Assembly (NCBI GenBank): GCA_033060915.1
Contig: CM065379.1
Span: 22,881,318-22,945,317 of the forward strand
From: Euryodendron excelsum
Lineage: Eukaryota > Streptophyta > Magnoliopsida > Ericales > Pentaphylacaceae
Length of the DNA stretch: 64,000 nt
Direction: 5' to 3'
Part shown: positions 1 to 12,112 of the stretch, one piece after another
Numbering within the stretch: the stretch's first letter is position 1
Layout of the letters: each line of letters opens with the position of its first letter
Notes under the pieces: generated by a model
Database searches by the model: none
What the model saw: the letters and a program-made list of their open reading frames with translations, nothing else
What the model was told of the DNA's origin: nothing
Program-made: the position numbers and the translations under genes

Positions 1-1506
1 AGTGTTGCCGGGCCAAATTTTGGCCTGGCGCCAGTACTAGTGGCGCTAGCCACTTAGGAAAGTTTTAAGGTCGGCAAGCAACATATCTTCAGAAGATTTG
101 GGTGCCTGTACTAGTGACTACCATGCAATTTTTAGCTTGGCTTCACTAGGAGTGGCTCCGGAAAGTCTGGGAAGGATTTAAGGGACCAGGAATGGCCCAG
201 AAGGCCGAAAAAGGGCATGAATCCTTAGAATAGGATCTTGGGGGTAATGGACTTGAAAAAGAATGACAAGATTTGTCGGAATGGTTGATTGGGCCATTAG
301 GGGCAAAACGGTCAACTGAGCCAAAAAGCTGCCAGGACGAACTCAGAATGTCCTGAAAAAAGACTTGAGATTTGGAAACATTATTTAGAATGCTTCCAAA
401 GGTTATCAGTTTGATAACCAGAGCCGGTGTGGTCGGAAAAGGCCACCAGGGACAAAACGATCATTTCGCATCGAGTTTGCTAGAACTTACTTGGAATGAT
501 CCGAAAAGATAATAGAAGGTTGAGAATACTATAAGAAGCATTCTCAGGAGGTTACTGGTTGGAAAGCCAGAGCCGGTGTAGTTCTCGAGGCATTCGGATG
601 CCTAAGGGCTAAATGGTCATCTTGACCAGAAAGTCTCGGAATTGGCCCGAAACTGATTTGAAGGCACCTAATCATGCCAGATTGCTTTTAAGATAATATT
701 GGAAAGGTGGACTTACCGTTTGGAGGACTTAGGTACTTTTTTGAGAAACGTGCTGAAAAATGGCCCTAGGGGTAGTTTGGTCATTTTTCACCGAAGTGGG
801 CTAGCAGACACCAGTGTTGACCTGGGTTTTGAGCGCTTCCGCCACTCTGATGGCAGTCCCGTGATACAAGGGTTTGTTGGCAATTCCCTATATCGACTTG
901 TTTGTGAGTACTTCTGCTACTCTAACAGTTGCGATGTTTACGAGTACTTCCTCTACTCTAACGGTTCGCGATCAATCCCGAGACTGCCTGATCTTGGGAA
1001 GCTGCTAAATGGATTTAATGTCTGAGGAATCAACTTTCTTAAAAAGGCACGCTGAAATGGACGTTTCTGTATTGGCGGGCTAGCAGGGGCCAAAGGTGGA
1101 CCGTTCTACCATCTAGGGGACTTAGGGTCTCATCCCGGTCGATGGGTTTGAAGAGACTTACTAGTCCGAAGAGTTCACTCGGAAACGTGCCGGATTGGAG
1201 GGTCTTACCACCTTGAGGAATCAACTTTCTCGAAAGGTGCGTCGAATTTAATTGGAATTAGAATTGGAATTAGAAAGGGGACTTACCATCTTCGGAAAAA
1301 CGTGCTTGCTGGAATTGGACCGCACATTACCCCCAAGGGCATTTTGGTCATTTTGCCTCTATTTGGGCCCGGTGGGCCCGTAAAGCGGTTTGATTGATAA
1401 GATTAGACTTGGAAAGTTGATTTGACTTAGAATATGTCCACATTGACTTGAATACAAGTCTAGACGGACTATAGATTGTCGAGCGGTCAAAAATGGGGTG
1501 CTTACA
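1..1506 (-). mobile_element. Partial long LTR (U3 part) inserted in the E1 gag
   Basis: This is the upstream (U3) portion of a minus-strand long LTR of the dominant family. It ends at 1501-1506 with cttaca, so in sense it starts TGTAAGCACCCC. The window opens inside the GGCGCC dyad block that lies just upstream of the TATA box in other copies. It abuts gag coding sequence at 1507 rather than a polypurine tract, so I read it as a separate insertion into E1 gag and not as E1's own 3' LTR. The expected 5-bp TSD is gagac (1507-1511), with its partner outside the window. Plus-strand open stretches inside it (for example 699-1025) recur in other copies and are not treated as genes. Confidence 0.8.
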
Positions 1507-2396
1507 GAGACCGTTCTCTATCATCTCTCCCCTTACATGATAAGCTCAGAGAAGCGTTTTCCCACACTTGTGCAGAGCTTTTTATAGTATATGCCTTGAA
1601 ATGTATGCACGAACAGTTGAATGTACTCCTTTTCTTCTAGAAAGGGATTAACTTGTGTTACTGCTTCTCTCTATCTAAGGGCATAGCTCTTGAAACTTTC
1701 TTTCTCTCCCTTGCTCATTATTATCAAGGACCATTGGTCAGAAGTGAGATCTATGTTATGATGATATTGGGCCTTAAATGCATTAACTAGTACGATTCAG
1801 GTTGTGATCCTCCTTAGATCGAGTCGGGCAAACCATTGCAGGGCAGCCCCAGTGAGACTACGTTGGAAAAGTTGCATAAGTAGTTTTGGATCATTCTTAT
1901 GACCACTTAATGCCCTAGCATAAAGGCGAAGGTGGGCTATAGGGTTACCGGTGCCATCGTACTTTTGAAAATCAGGCATTTTGAACTTGGCCAGTCTTGG
2001 ATGATCCGGGAAGAAGCATAGCTCATCATAGGAGGTAAGCAGAAAAGTGTTATGGCCATAGAGGCTTCGCAATAAGTCTTCTAACCCTTAGATCTTCAAA
2101 CTAAGAGGGTCTAGGAGAGCCCTTTTCATAGTTGGCGAGAGTAGTATAGTTTGTTCTTCTTTGATGTTGGCCCCCTTGGAGTCCTCTTTTCTTTTTCCCA
2201 TTATGTCAGATTGAATCACAGTTCTTGGGTTGGCAATTTTAAAGTCTTTGGGGAAGGCCTTGGATGATAACGAGGTTGAAAAAGCATCTTTTATTGCCAT
2301 GGCATGGACAAGCTTGAACATTTCATTGATCTTAGTTATCATCTTGTTGACTTCTTCTCATGAGATCGGGGAGGTCTCATCAGGGCTGGCCGCCAT
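1507..2396 (-). pseudogene. gag: Ty3/gypsy gag pseudogene, 5' part (element E1)
   Basis: Gag is the structural capsid-like protein that packages element RNA in cytoplasmic particles. From a putative ATG at 2394-2396 one minus-strand frame runs to 1507 (about 296 codons) without a frameshift. In that frame are retrotransposon-gag hallmarks: KYDGTGNPIAHL near residues 145-156, TGAALQWF near 182-189, and further downstream an FKAQY...NIDLTSD block and a final GKRFSEL block. It is dead: in-frame stops lie at 2358-2360, 2088-2090, 1797-1799, 1671-1673 and 1533-1535. It is cut at 1506 by the neighbouring LTR, so protease, RT and integrase are not present here. The ATG follows the E1 leader and is about 1.54 kb from the PBS. 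The family call as gag is firm; the Tat/Ogre sub-clade is inference from LTR length and PBS. Confidence 0.85.
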
Positions 2397-3938
2397 TAAT
2401 AAAGCTCTTTATCAGGTAATGATCGGGTCCCTAGTTGGCTATGAATCTTTCTTAGGAGGAATGGTGTCTCTCTATGGCGTAATCTCTATGAAAGCAAAGA
2501 ACAAAAAAGAAAAACAAAGACACAAGTCATGAGTTAGTGTTTGATATTTAGAAAGCTTTATGCAATGCATGTCTTAAGGATGTCCCTTCTTGAGAGGAAG
2601 ACTAAACATGATGCATTTGGCTCACTTTTTGGAGATAGGGGGTCTGCCCCTGTATGCAGATACCTTACCATCAATTGAGAACATACATTCATTAATATCA
2701 TTCGTAGAAAACAAGGGAGTACATTAAACCTTGAGTTTGAATATAGAGAAATCGAAGTACATTTTAATAGGAGAAGGGGGAACATTTTCCTTGGAACTTT
2801 CACCTATCTAGTTTTACATTAGAAATCCTAAACTACTCTTGAGTCTTTCAATCCTTCTTTAAGCTTGATGTTGAGGAAGTCATTAAGAGACCTTACTGTT
2901 TGGTTACCCCTTGCCTTCTTGGCAACCTTGTCTCCATGAGCATAGAGGGATTGGGGCCCCTTTTTGTGGAATGCCTTAAAATGTATGCCATGAGCCCTTA
3001 GGAATGCGTGGGAACCGTCAGGAGTTTGGTAGGTTTTATGTAAAGGAGAGTGGGCTTGGTGCCACTCTCCATGGGTTGATCATATGCATGAAGATATAAT
3101 GACTTGAGTTACTTTAGAACTCTTATCTTGAAGTGGAGTATTGAATGCATGTATGTGTATTCCATGAGTATAGAGAAAGAGAATGCCATTATAAAGTAAA
3201 TATACATGCATGAGCATTACACAAGCATTATAACGATAAGAATAGATAAGGATAAAGGAAAATAAAGCAGTCGGCCTTTCTTCCATGGTTTTGAAATTGA
3301 TGTGCATGTCTTAAATCTGGAAAAGGTTTGGCTACGAATGGTTTACACATGAGCATGATGTTAAGGGTTTACTAATGTTTTCTAAGAAAGCTCGGTTCTC
3401 GAATCTTCAAATCTAGGCTCATTCCCCGAGATGGTGCTTTTATCGGTTGATGATCCGAGCGGGGTAACTATCAAGAGGCCATAGACTAAGAAACTAACAC
3501 AACATCTACCCACAACCAATATATTGTCCCCCCTTCTAACTAAAAGGGATGTAACTAGGTAAAAATGCAAATATGCAAATGTGAGTGCACGTGTAGCGGG
3601 TGTGCAAAATTTTAAAAAACGAAGGAAAAGGCCCAACAACTCCCATCCATCCTATCCATTCCACCCTATTCATTCATGATATACATGTCAATTAATATGA
3701 CATAAAATAAAATGTGAACAAGGTCAACCTACAAAAGAAAATGCACAAAGTCAGTACTTTGATGACAAACTTAATGTAATATTGCATGATTGAATATGAA
3801 TTGAGTACAAGAAATGATGTTGTTTTGAGAACGTCTTTGAAAGGATTGATTTTGAAAAAGATAGGATTGGACAAATTAATCGAAAATTCTAGATGAGTGA
3901 AGTGTGAAAAGACATGATAATGGCCTAACCCTCTAAGC
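2397..3938 (-). mobile_element. E1 untranslated leader between PBS and gag
   Basis: This is non-coding sequence between the PBS and gag of E1. It aligns by eye with the E2 leader (about 18410-19800) and, reversed, with the E3 leader (44428-45558). Shared blocks include the one around 2935-2965 (E2 18815-18845) and the one around 3420-3540 (E2 19305-19440). E1 has one copy of the module that starts near 2570, which is tandemly duplicated in E2. The short open frames here are broken or not shared between copies, so I see no gene. Confidence 0.75.
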
Positions 3939-3957
3939 GTCCCCAGTGGAGTCGCTT
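3939..3957 (-). other. Primer-binding site of E1 (tRNA-Arg-like)
   Basis: In sense this reads AAGCGACTCCACTGGGGAC, two bases after the LTR end. It matches the E2 PBS except for decay of the leading TGG and one internal base. Complementarity to the 3' end of a tRNA ending ...GAGUCGCCA points to a tRNA-Arg primer, as reported for Ogre-type elements. The tRNA identity is from memory and unchecked. Confidence 0.7.
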
Positions 3958-5669
3958 GTTGTCGTGCTCCGATTTTTCACACTCAAGAAAATACAAGTGA
4001 AAAAAATATGGTACTTTCTCATTGGAACTCATCCTTCTAGAAGGGCGAGTGTGACTTGGTTGAATTTATGAATTGATTTGAATAAGGGCTTTTGAAAAAG
4101 ATTTGGAGTTGCCACCAAACTTTGTTAAGGTGAGTTAGGTCACCTAAAACTAATTGCAATCCAAAGACTAAACTTAGGTTTTCTGAAAAGGTTTTGAAAA
4201 CTTCCTTAAGAGAGGGTTTTTAAAGAAAATAGGTTGTTTGGAAACCTTTGAAAAGATTTAAGCCCTTTTTGAAAATAACTTCATTTTGGTGTTTGAAAAC
4301 AGTGATTCTAGGTTTGAATGTTGGTTATGTATAGGGGAGATGCACAAGGCTATCACCCTATCTAGCCCTTGTTGTACGTACATGTCTTTTCACCCTAGGT
4401 TCACTCATTGAGAATCTCCAATTGACAAATGTTCAATACTATCCACATTGAAAAAATTATATAATGCGTAATATGCAAGTGCAAGAAAAATGATTTGATT
4501 TTGAAAATAGATTTGAAGAGAGGATTCAAAGTTTGAAAAAGGTTATGAAAATTGAAAACTTGAAAAAGGTTGTGACCGTATCTACAAGGGTTGCTTACGT
4601 ATCCATTTGTCGGAAATTAGGTCAATCGTAATTTAGACTCGGAGTTCGATTGAAAATATGCACTTTGACGTCTTATTTGACTTGGAAAGACACTTTGGGG
4701 TCTTTGAAAAGTTTGATTTGAAAAGAGTTTGAATTTAAACTTTGATTAAAGAATTTGAAATTGAACTTGGAGTTGAAGTTAACTTTGATTTAAAATTGAT
4801 CTTAATTTGAAAAGATTGAATTAAACTTTCAAGTAATCTTGACTTGAATTGAAGTTCAAAAACTATCTTAGTTTAGAGAAGAGTTGAGGCCTCCTAACTT
4901 AGAGTTAGGGTTGAACTAGGGTTCAAACCTCCTAGGACTTAGGTAACCTAGGGTAGAAGCATCGAATTGCAATAGGAATATTTCATTTTAGAAAGTTTGA
5001 TTTTAGCAAAGTTTTGAATTAGGAAGGTTCCAAATTAGTAAAGTTTTGAATTAGAAAAATTCTATTTTAGGAAAGTTTTGAATTAAGAAAGTTTTAATTT
5101 AAGAAAATTTCCTTTTTAAGAAAGAGTTGATTTGGGAAAGAATTGAATTTGGAAAGGTTTGAATTTAGAAAGATTTGAACTTAGAAAGATTGAAATTTGA
5201 AAATATTTGGAAGTTTGAAATTTAGAAAGTTGGAATTTGAAAAGGTTTGAAATTAGGAAAGAGTTGATTTCTATTTCCTAAAGTTAAAGATTTACATTGT
5301 ATTTCCAAAAGCAAATGATTTGATTAGTTTCCTATTTGGAAAAGATTTGATTTGAATTGAAATTGGAAAGCTTAAATTTTGGAAATCTATCATTTTATGT
5401 AACTTTGAATTTAGGAAATCTATGATTTCATGTAGAAAATAGTTTTAAAAATCTATGATTTGACGTAGAAAATAGTTTTGGAAACTTATAATTTTATGTG
5501 AGAAAACTAGGGTTTCCTAAACATGAACTCTAGGATTTTGACTTAGATTTCAAAACAAAGAGTTTTTGGAAAGTGAATCTTTGAAAAGACTTTTTTAAAA
5601 ATAAATTTGCAAAAAAACTACTTTTAGAGAGATTTGAATATAGACTTTTTGCATGTCTCTTGAATATCG

Positions 5670-7241
5670 TATTGACTTCATGCCTTGATTTTGATGATAA
5701 CAAAACTTTATTTAATGTCTAATTAGTTTACTTAGTATGCAGATTATATCATACATTAATTAAACTATGACTTGAAACTTAAATATATTGAAGAATTTAT
5801 TAAGCTTGTCAAGTATATTTGAATAGCATGCTGAAACATTAAAGAAGATGGAAGAAGTTATATAGATTGAAGAGCCTTGTATATAATCAAATTAAATTGA
5901 TTCCATCTCGAAGAAATTGAAGGTGTCAAAGATCAAGTGAAGTGAATGTCACAAGTCTTGGAAGATCTTTTGAAAGAATTGATGAAGTCTCAACAAACCA
6001 AGTGAAGCCGTGAATTGATTGAAAAAGTTCTTGAAGAACAACATGCATGGAAGGAGACATTTCAAGCCTTAGAAGCCTAATCTGAAACATCATTAAAGCA
6101 CTTGAACAATTGGAAGAAGTTTGAAGAAGTCTTGCAAAATGAAGCCTATGGAATTGGTAGGAGTCGACACTTAGATCACTAGGAGTTGACACATGGAGAC
6201 AGTGAGCATGATTTTGATAAATCTATAAAAAAGTCGACATATGAACCTAAAGGAGTCGACACATGAAGACAGAGTGCATGACTTTGATAAATCATTCAAA
6301 GAGTCAACACATGAAATTACAAGAGCCGACACATCGAGACAGATTACACGACTTTGAAAAAGTCTTAAAGGAGTCAACACATAAGCCTATAGGAGTCGAC
6401 ACATCGAGACAGTGCCTTAGAGATATACATTAAAAATTGAAGGAGTCAACACATGGAGGCAGATTACTTAAAGAACAATGTTTAGAATAGCCAAGTGTCG
6501 ACACTTGCAGCCTAAGGGTCGACCCATGCCACTGTAATGGTAATATTTTAAATGTTTTCCAGCTGTGTTCTTGCATTTAATACAACCTCAACTACCTCCA
6601 ACGGCTAGAATTGAAGCTAAGACATATATACAAGACCCCCACAACATATACAAGAAGAGAGAACATCTATACAAGTGCAACAAATGAATTTGAAGGCATG
6701 AACCCTAGAGGTTATTGTTGCTTTGCTGAGATATTAGGGATTTACTGATCTTACACTGATTTCATTCAATCTTTAAGAGAGATCTTTGTGTAAATCTCAT
6801 TTATCTATTTAGGTGGGTTTGTAAACCCGTGAGTTTGAATGTTCTTATTAAAAACACTTGTAAGTTTGAGTGAAACTTGGACAAAATCACTTGGGGTGAT
6901 TTGAGAGCTTGGGAAGCTTTTGTGAGAAGTGAGATGGGCACTGGACCAACTAGCACATGCTTTGTAATTGTTCATTGCATTGTAGAAGAGCTTTCAAAGG
7001 GGTCTTGAGGGTGAGAACGTAGGTCGCCAATTATGGCTAAATCTCAGTAAATCTTTGTGTTTATTTTGTGCTTTATTTTTCATTTATTGTTTGAGATTGC
7101 CTGAACACATTGAACACACACTTTGATTCTAATGTTAAATTGATTGAACAGATTGCTCAAATAATTTTTAGTTAAAATTTTTGGTGATTAATTTTGAAAC
7201 CCAATTCACGCCCTCTCTTGGGTTGCACACTTAGGCCAACA
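5670..7241 (+). mobile_element. Ty1/copia-type solo LTR (SIRE/Maximus-like)
   Basis: A 1572-bp insertion in the purine-rich tract of the E1 LTR. It starts tattgac and ends ggccaaca. The family end is TGTTG...CAACA, so the first base pair appears mutated TG to TA. The TSD is tatcg (5665-5669) against tatct (7242-7246), one mismatch. Comparison with empty-site copies near 11210 and 41820 confirms the breakpoint. Two sequences are typical of this LTR group: a gattttgatgataacaaa block near the start, and cccaattcacgccctctcttgggttgc near the end. There is no internal region, so it is a solo LTR. Assignment to the SIRE/Maximus lineage is from recalled signature motifs. Confidence 0.8.
6158..6530 (+). 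repeat. GTCGACACATG-type interspersed repeats inside the copia LTR
   Basis: About ten degenerate copies of aggagtcgacacatg(g/a)agacag are spaced roughly 30-70 bp apart, often paired with gcatgattttgataaat. The related fragment at 55712-57307 shows the same motif near 56470-56620, so the array belongs to this LTR family. Such U3 subrepeats can act as enhancers; that role is not shown here. Confidence 0.75.
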
Positions 7242-8175
7242 TATCTCACTTTTCTAAAACAATTCTAATCATAAAAAATTAGAACCATTTTAGGATTTTG
7301 ATTTTGAAAATAACTCGAGTTTGAAATATAGACCATAATGATCACATTGAATGTAACACTTTCCTAAAACAACCTTAACCATAGAATAGCTAGAATCATC
7401 TTAGAACTGTGATTTTGATAAAAACAATTTAGGGCTTGAACCCTAAGATTTGGACCTTGATGATCACATTGAATATAACACTTTCCTAAAACAATCCTAC
7501 CCATGGAATGGCTGGAATCATCCTAGGAGTGTGATTTTGAAGACAAGTTTGAAAGAAAGAGGTTTTGAATGTAAGTTTTGAAAGAAAACTTTGATGTAAG
7601 TTTGAAAACAACTTTGAATGCAATGTATGAACATGACAATTTCAATGCAATGAGGACGTGAACATACAAGGTTAGGCTTCACAACATAATCAAGGGGGCG
7701 AACCCACACCGTTTTAGGTTGAACTTGAAGAAAGCCCCTAGCATGGTGACCTTCAACAATTCTTCTTAAGTATGAATTGGGAAGTCTCTTGTTTCAAGCA
7801 TGCAAAAAGAGGAGATAGAAGATGGGGATTAAAATAGAAGAGAACCTAAGTGGGTGAGGAGAGACAAGAGAAAGGGGGATTGCATAAACTAAATTAAAAA
7901 CCTACCTTGTCTCTTTATTTTGCTTTGATTGCTTTACTTGTTTTGTTTGCTTCACCTTGAGAGCTTTGAAGATGCAGCACTTGATCTTTAATGGATACTT
8001 GGAGGTTTGTATTTAAGTGTATAAAGTGTATAGAAGCTAGGGTTTGTGTGTATAGAGTGTAGGGAAGCTACAGTTTGAAGAAGACTTGAGAAAACAAGGG
8101 CTTTGAAGCCTATTTTTAGTGCAGCAGTGTTTCTGTACTGAATTTGCGAACCCTTTTTATGCAAGAAGAGGTTTG

Positions 8176-8183
8176 TATTTATA
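8176..8183 (-). promoter_or_regulatory. LTR TATA box (E1 5' LTR)
   Basis: Plus-strand tatttata, TATAAATA in sense, at the same place as in every other copy. It lies just downstream of the GGCGCC dyad block and upstream of a conserved CAAACTCAG-type block. It marks the U3/R border. Confidence 0.75.
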
Positions 8184-9274
8184 AGCAATTGAAACAGGAA
8201 CTGGTGACTGTTGCAGTGGCGCTCGTATATTTTTAATCGTGGCGCCAGGCCATTTTTGGCTTGGCACCACTACTAGTGGCACTAGCCCCTTTGGGAAACC
8301 TTTGAGACAGCAAAAAAATAGATCTTTAACCCTTGTAATGCAAGGCGGAAGATTTGGACGTCTGTCCTAGTGACTATCATGCAATTTTTAGCTTGGCTCC
8401 ACTAGGAGTGACTCCAGAAAGTCCAGAAATAATCCAAAAAGTTCTAAGTAACCAGACTTGGCCAAGAATGGACAAGAACCCTTGAAAGAGTGTCCCGAAA
8501 GCAACTAGCTTGAGAAATAATGCCAGAATAGTTGAAAAGGTTAACCGGCCCACGAGGGGCAAAAACGTTATTTGAACCGAGAAAGCACCGAAATGGAACT
8601 AGACTGACTCGTGAGAAGGCTTGAAGGTTGGAAACACTATTGAGAGTGTTCCAAGGGATTGCTGATTTGATTGCTAGAGCCAGAGTGGTTGAAAAAAACG
8701 ACCGGCCCACTAGGGGCAAAACGATCATTTTATATCAAGCTTTACTAGAATAGACTCGAAATGATCTAGCAAGGCATTGGAAGGCTAAGAATACTATTAG
8801 AAGCATCCTCAGAAGGTTACCATTTTGATACCCAAAGCTGGTGTGGTTCCCGGAGGCGATTGGATGTCTAGGGGCAAAATAGTTATTTTGACTAGATGCT
8901 CTCAGAATTGATCCAAAAGCAAATGGAAGGCACTAGAATGTGCTAGATTATCTTTAGGACAATCTTGGAAGGGTAGAACTACCGCTTTGAGGACTTAGGT
9001 ACTTTCTCAAAAATCGTGCTAAAAAGGCTTGAGGGTAGTTTGGTCATTTGGCACCAAAATGGGCTAGGAGGCACTGGTGTTGACCTAGGTTTTAAGTGTT
9101 TTCACCATTCTGATGGTGAGTGATTGTCACGCCCAGATTTTTCGCACTCGAGAAATACACACACAAGCAGAAAAAATACTATACTCTCTCGTTAGAACTC
9201 ATCCTCCTAGAAGAATGAGTGCAACTAGGTTTGAATTAAAATTGGTTTGAATAAAGGGCTTTTGAAAAACATTT

Positions 9275-9310
9275 GGAGTCGCCACCTAACTTGATTAAGG
9301 TGAGTTAGGT
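9275..9310 (-). other. Conserved hairpin and PBS-like motif near the LTR 3' end
   Basis: ggagtcgcca (9275-9284, sense TGGCGACTCC) touches a perfect 8-bp inverted repeat, ACCTAACT (9284-9291) and AGTTAGGT (9303-9310), with an 11-base loop. The same arrangement is at 19973-20008, 21571-21606, 39609-39644 and, on the plus strand, 54731-54766 (PBS-like part mutated). E1 has a mutated left arm near 4110. Conservation across copies suggests a structural role in the RNA; the role is inference. Confidence 0.6.
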
Positions 9311-9654
9311 CACCTAAAAACTAGACTAAACTTAGGGTTTTTGAAAATGATTTTGAAAATACTTCCTCAAGAGAGGGTTTTTAGGAAAACAGGTTGTTTG
9401 GCAACCTGTAAAAAATATGTAAGCCTTTTTTTGAAAATAAACTCCATTTTGGTCTTTGAAAACAGTGATCCTAGGTTTGGAGGTTGGTTACGTATAGGGA
9501 AGACGCATTAAGCCATCACCCTATCCTGCCCTTACGGTACCTACATGTCTATTTACCCTAGATTCACCTATGAGAGTCTTCAACTAAGAAATGTTCAATC
9601 CTATCCACTTTAGAAAAAGAATATTTAAAAAAACATGATGCATGATATGCATGT

Positions 9655-11200
9655 GCAAGAAAAGAGAGTTGGACAATAGATTTGGAAAGAAATTGATTTG
9701 AAAGAAATTTGAAAAGATAGATTTGAAATTGGAAAGTTTTAGAAATTGGAAATAGAGATTTGGAAATAGAAATTTGGAATTGAAAGTTTGAAATAGATTA
9801 TGGAATTGGAGATTTGAAAAAGGTTGTGACCGCACCCATGAAGGTTGCCTACGTATCCTTTTTGAGGAATCAGGTCAGTCCTAGTTCGGACAAGAGTCCG
9901 ATAGAAAATATATTTGAAAAAGGATTTGATTTGAACTTAGAATAAAAGATTGAAAATTGGAATTGAGAAGATTGGACTTGTTTTGAAAAGATTGAGGTTT
10001 AAGAAATCTAAACTTAGGAAAGACTTGAGACTTTGGAAAGATTTGACTCGAGTGTTGAACTTGGAAGATTAGGGAAGTTGAAATTAGGAAAGGTTTGAAT
10101 TAGGAAAGTTTCATTTTAGGAAAGTTTTGAATTAGAAAAGTGTTGGATTAAGAAAGTTTCGAATTTAGAAATTTTTAGATTTGGAAAGTTTTGAAGTTTA
10201 TGGAAATTTAGAATTTTATAAAGATTTAAAGTTTGAGTTTCAGAAATTCTTGAAATTATGAAAGGTTTTGAGTTTAAGAAGAGTTTGAAAACTTAGATTT
10301 GGAAAGTTAAGATTTGGAAATGGATGGAATTAAGAAAGGTTTGAAAGCTTAAAGTTTGAGGAAAGATTCAAAAGTTTAAGTTTAGGAAACTTAAGGTTTA
10401 GGAAAGTACTAGATTAGGAAGAAGTTGAATTAGGAAAGATTTGGGTTTGGAAGGATTGAGATTCCTATTTCCTAAAACAAGGGATGGGATTTTGTTTTTA
10501 AAAAGAGAAGTTTTGATTTTGTTTTCAAAAACGGAGGATTGGATCTAGTTTCTTAAAGGGAAGACTGGGTTTGGTTTCCTAAAGGGAAGATTAGATTTGA
10601 TATGGATTTGGAAAGATGGAGTTTTGGAAATTTTAGTTTTGGGAAGACTATAGTTTTGATGTAGAAAATAGGTTTTGGAAATATATATAGTTTTGATGTA
10701 GAACATAAGATGTTTTGGAAAACTAGGCTTTGAGGCCAAAATAAGGGATTGGAAATCATGTGTTTGGAAAGGAAAATTATGGTTTCCTAATCATGGGTTC
10801 TAGGGTTTGACTTGGGCTCTAAGAAAAAAGATTTTGGAAAGTAAGTTTTTTAGAAAGGGAGATTTTTGGGAAAGAAATCCTAGAGATGAGTTTTTAGAAA
10901 GTGAATTTGAAAATAGAGAGTTTTTGGAAGGGAATTTTTAGAAGGAGATTGTTGGAAGGAATTTTTAGGACAGAGATTTAGGGAGAGAGTTTTCTAAGAA
11001 GGAAACCTAGGGAGTGTTTTTAGGAAAGGAATTTTAAAGACAGTGTTTTGGAAAGAAGTTTTGAAAAATAGATTTTTTGAGGAAGTTTTTAGAAAACAAT
11101 TTTAGAAAGGAATTTGAAAAAGGAGATTGGAGAGAGTTTTTAGAAAACATGTTGTAAAAGAGGTTTTTAGAAGGAGAGATTTGAAAAGAGAGTTTTTAGA
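9655..11200 (-). repeat. Degenerate purine-rich micro-repeat tract of the LTR
   Basis: The plus strand is built from degenerate 12-20 base units such as gaattaggaaagtttt, so the element's sense strand is a C/T-rich tract of TTTCCTAATTC-type units. Every long LTR in the window has one: about 4480-5640, 20340-21410, 21980-23930, 40000-41790, 46840-48480, 60380-62010 and, in plus orientation, 52380-54110. It lies downstream of the TATA box and so should be transcribed. There is no coding potential. Confidence 0.8.
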
Positions 11201-12104
11201 AAGTATATATAAAACACCTCACTTTCCTAAAGCGATTCTAACCATAAGAAGGTTAGAACCACTTTAAGATAGTGGTTTTGAAAACAACAATGTTTTGAAA
11301 ATATAGACCATACAGGTCACTTTAAATGTAACACTTTCCTAAAGCAACCCTAACCATGAAAAGGCTAGAATCACTTTAGGATTGTGATTTTGAAAACAAG
11401 TTTTGAAAAAGAAGAATTTAATACAAGTTCGAAAACGATGTTAATGCAAGTTTTTAAAAACGAGTTTGAAAACGAATTTTGGAGAAATGCAAGATCATGA
11501 TATGCACAATGCAAGTTGGGGTCGTGAACGTACAAGGTTAAAGTCTTCACCACACAGTAAAGGGGGCCGAACTCAAATGGTCTCCGGTTAGACTAAAAAA
11601 AATCCCCCGACACGGTGACTCTCCAATAGCCTAATCCTACACATGGACCTGGAATTGCCTTGTTTCAAGCATGCAAGAAAGGGGGGAAAAAAGATGGGGG
11701 ATTAAAATAGAAGAAAGTCCAAGTCCATTAGGAGAGAGAAGAGTGGGAGAAGATGCGTAAACGTAAATAAGAAGCCTACCTTGTGTCTTCTAAATTTTTC
11801 TTAGCTTTGCGCGCTTTGCTTTGCTTACTTCAATTCGGTCTTCACTTCAGTCTTCAAGAGTTTGTCTTCGATCTTCAAAGCTTTGTAGTTGCAGCAATCC
11901 AAGTCTTCAATAGAGGGTTGGAGGCTAGTGTATGAGTATCTATGAGTGTGTATGAGTGTATAGGAGGCTAGGGTTTGTGTATGGAGGCTAGGGTTTAGAG
12001 AACCTAAGGAGACTAGGGTTTTGGGAGGCTACAAGCTTTGTGTATCAAAAAGTAGGATTTTTAGACTGAGTTTGCGGACCTCTTTCACATTGGAGGAGGC
12101 TTTG

Positions 12105-12112
12105 TATTTATA
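12105..12112 (-). promoter_or_regulatory. LTR TATA box (E2 3' LTR)
   Basis: tatttata on the plus strand, in the conserved context between the GGCGCC dyads (12126-12220) and the R-like block. Confidence 0.75.

Noticed and set aside
699..1025. 108-codon plus-strand ORF in U3, with relatives at 27864-28103 and 54975-55223
   Set aside because: It runs antisense to the LTR across U3 subrepeats, has internal repetition (YEYF.YS), is broken in other copies and has no known domain. It is most likely a by-product of repeats.
5926..6380. Minus-strand ORFs of 69-88 codons
   Set aside because: They lie in the GTCGAC repeat array of a copia-type solo LTR and owe their openness to the repeat.
9275..9284. 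A second true PBS inside the LTR
   Set aside because: Only about ten bases match and the LTR continues on both sides. I report it as PBS-like, not as a working PBS.
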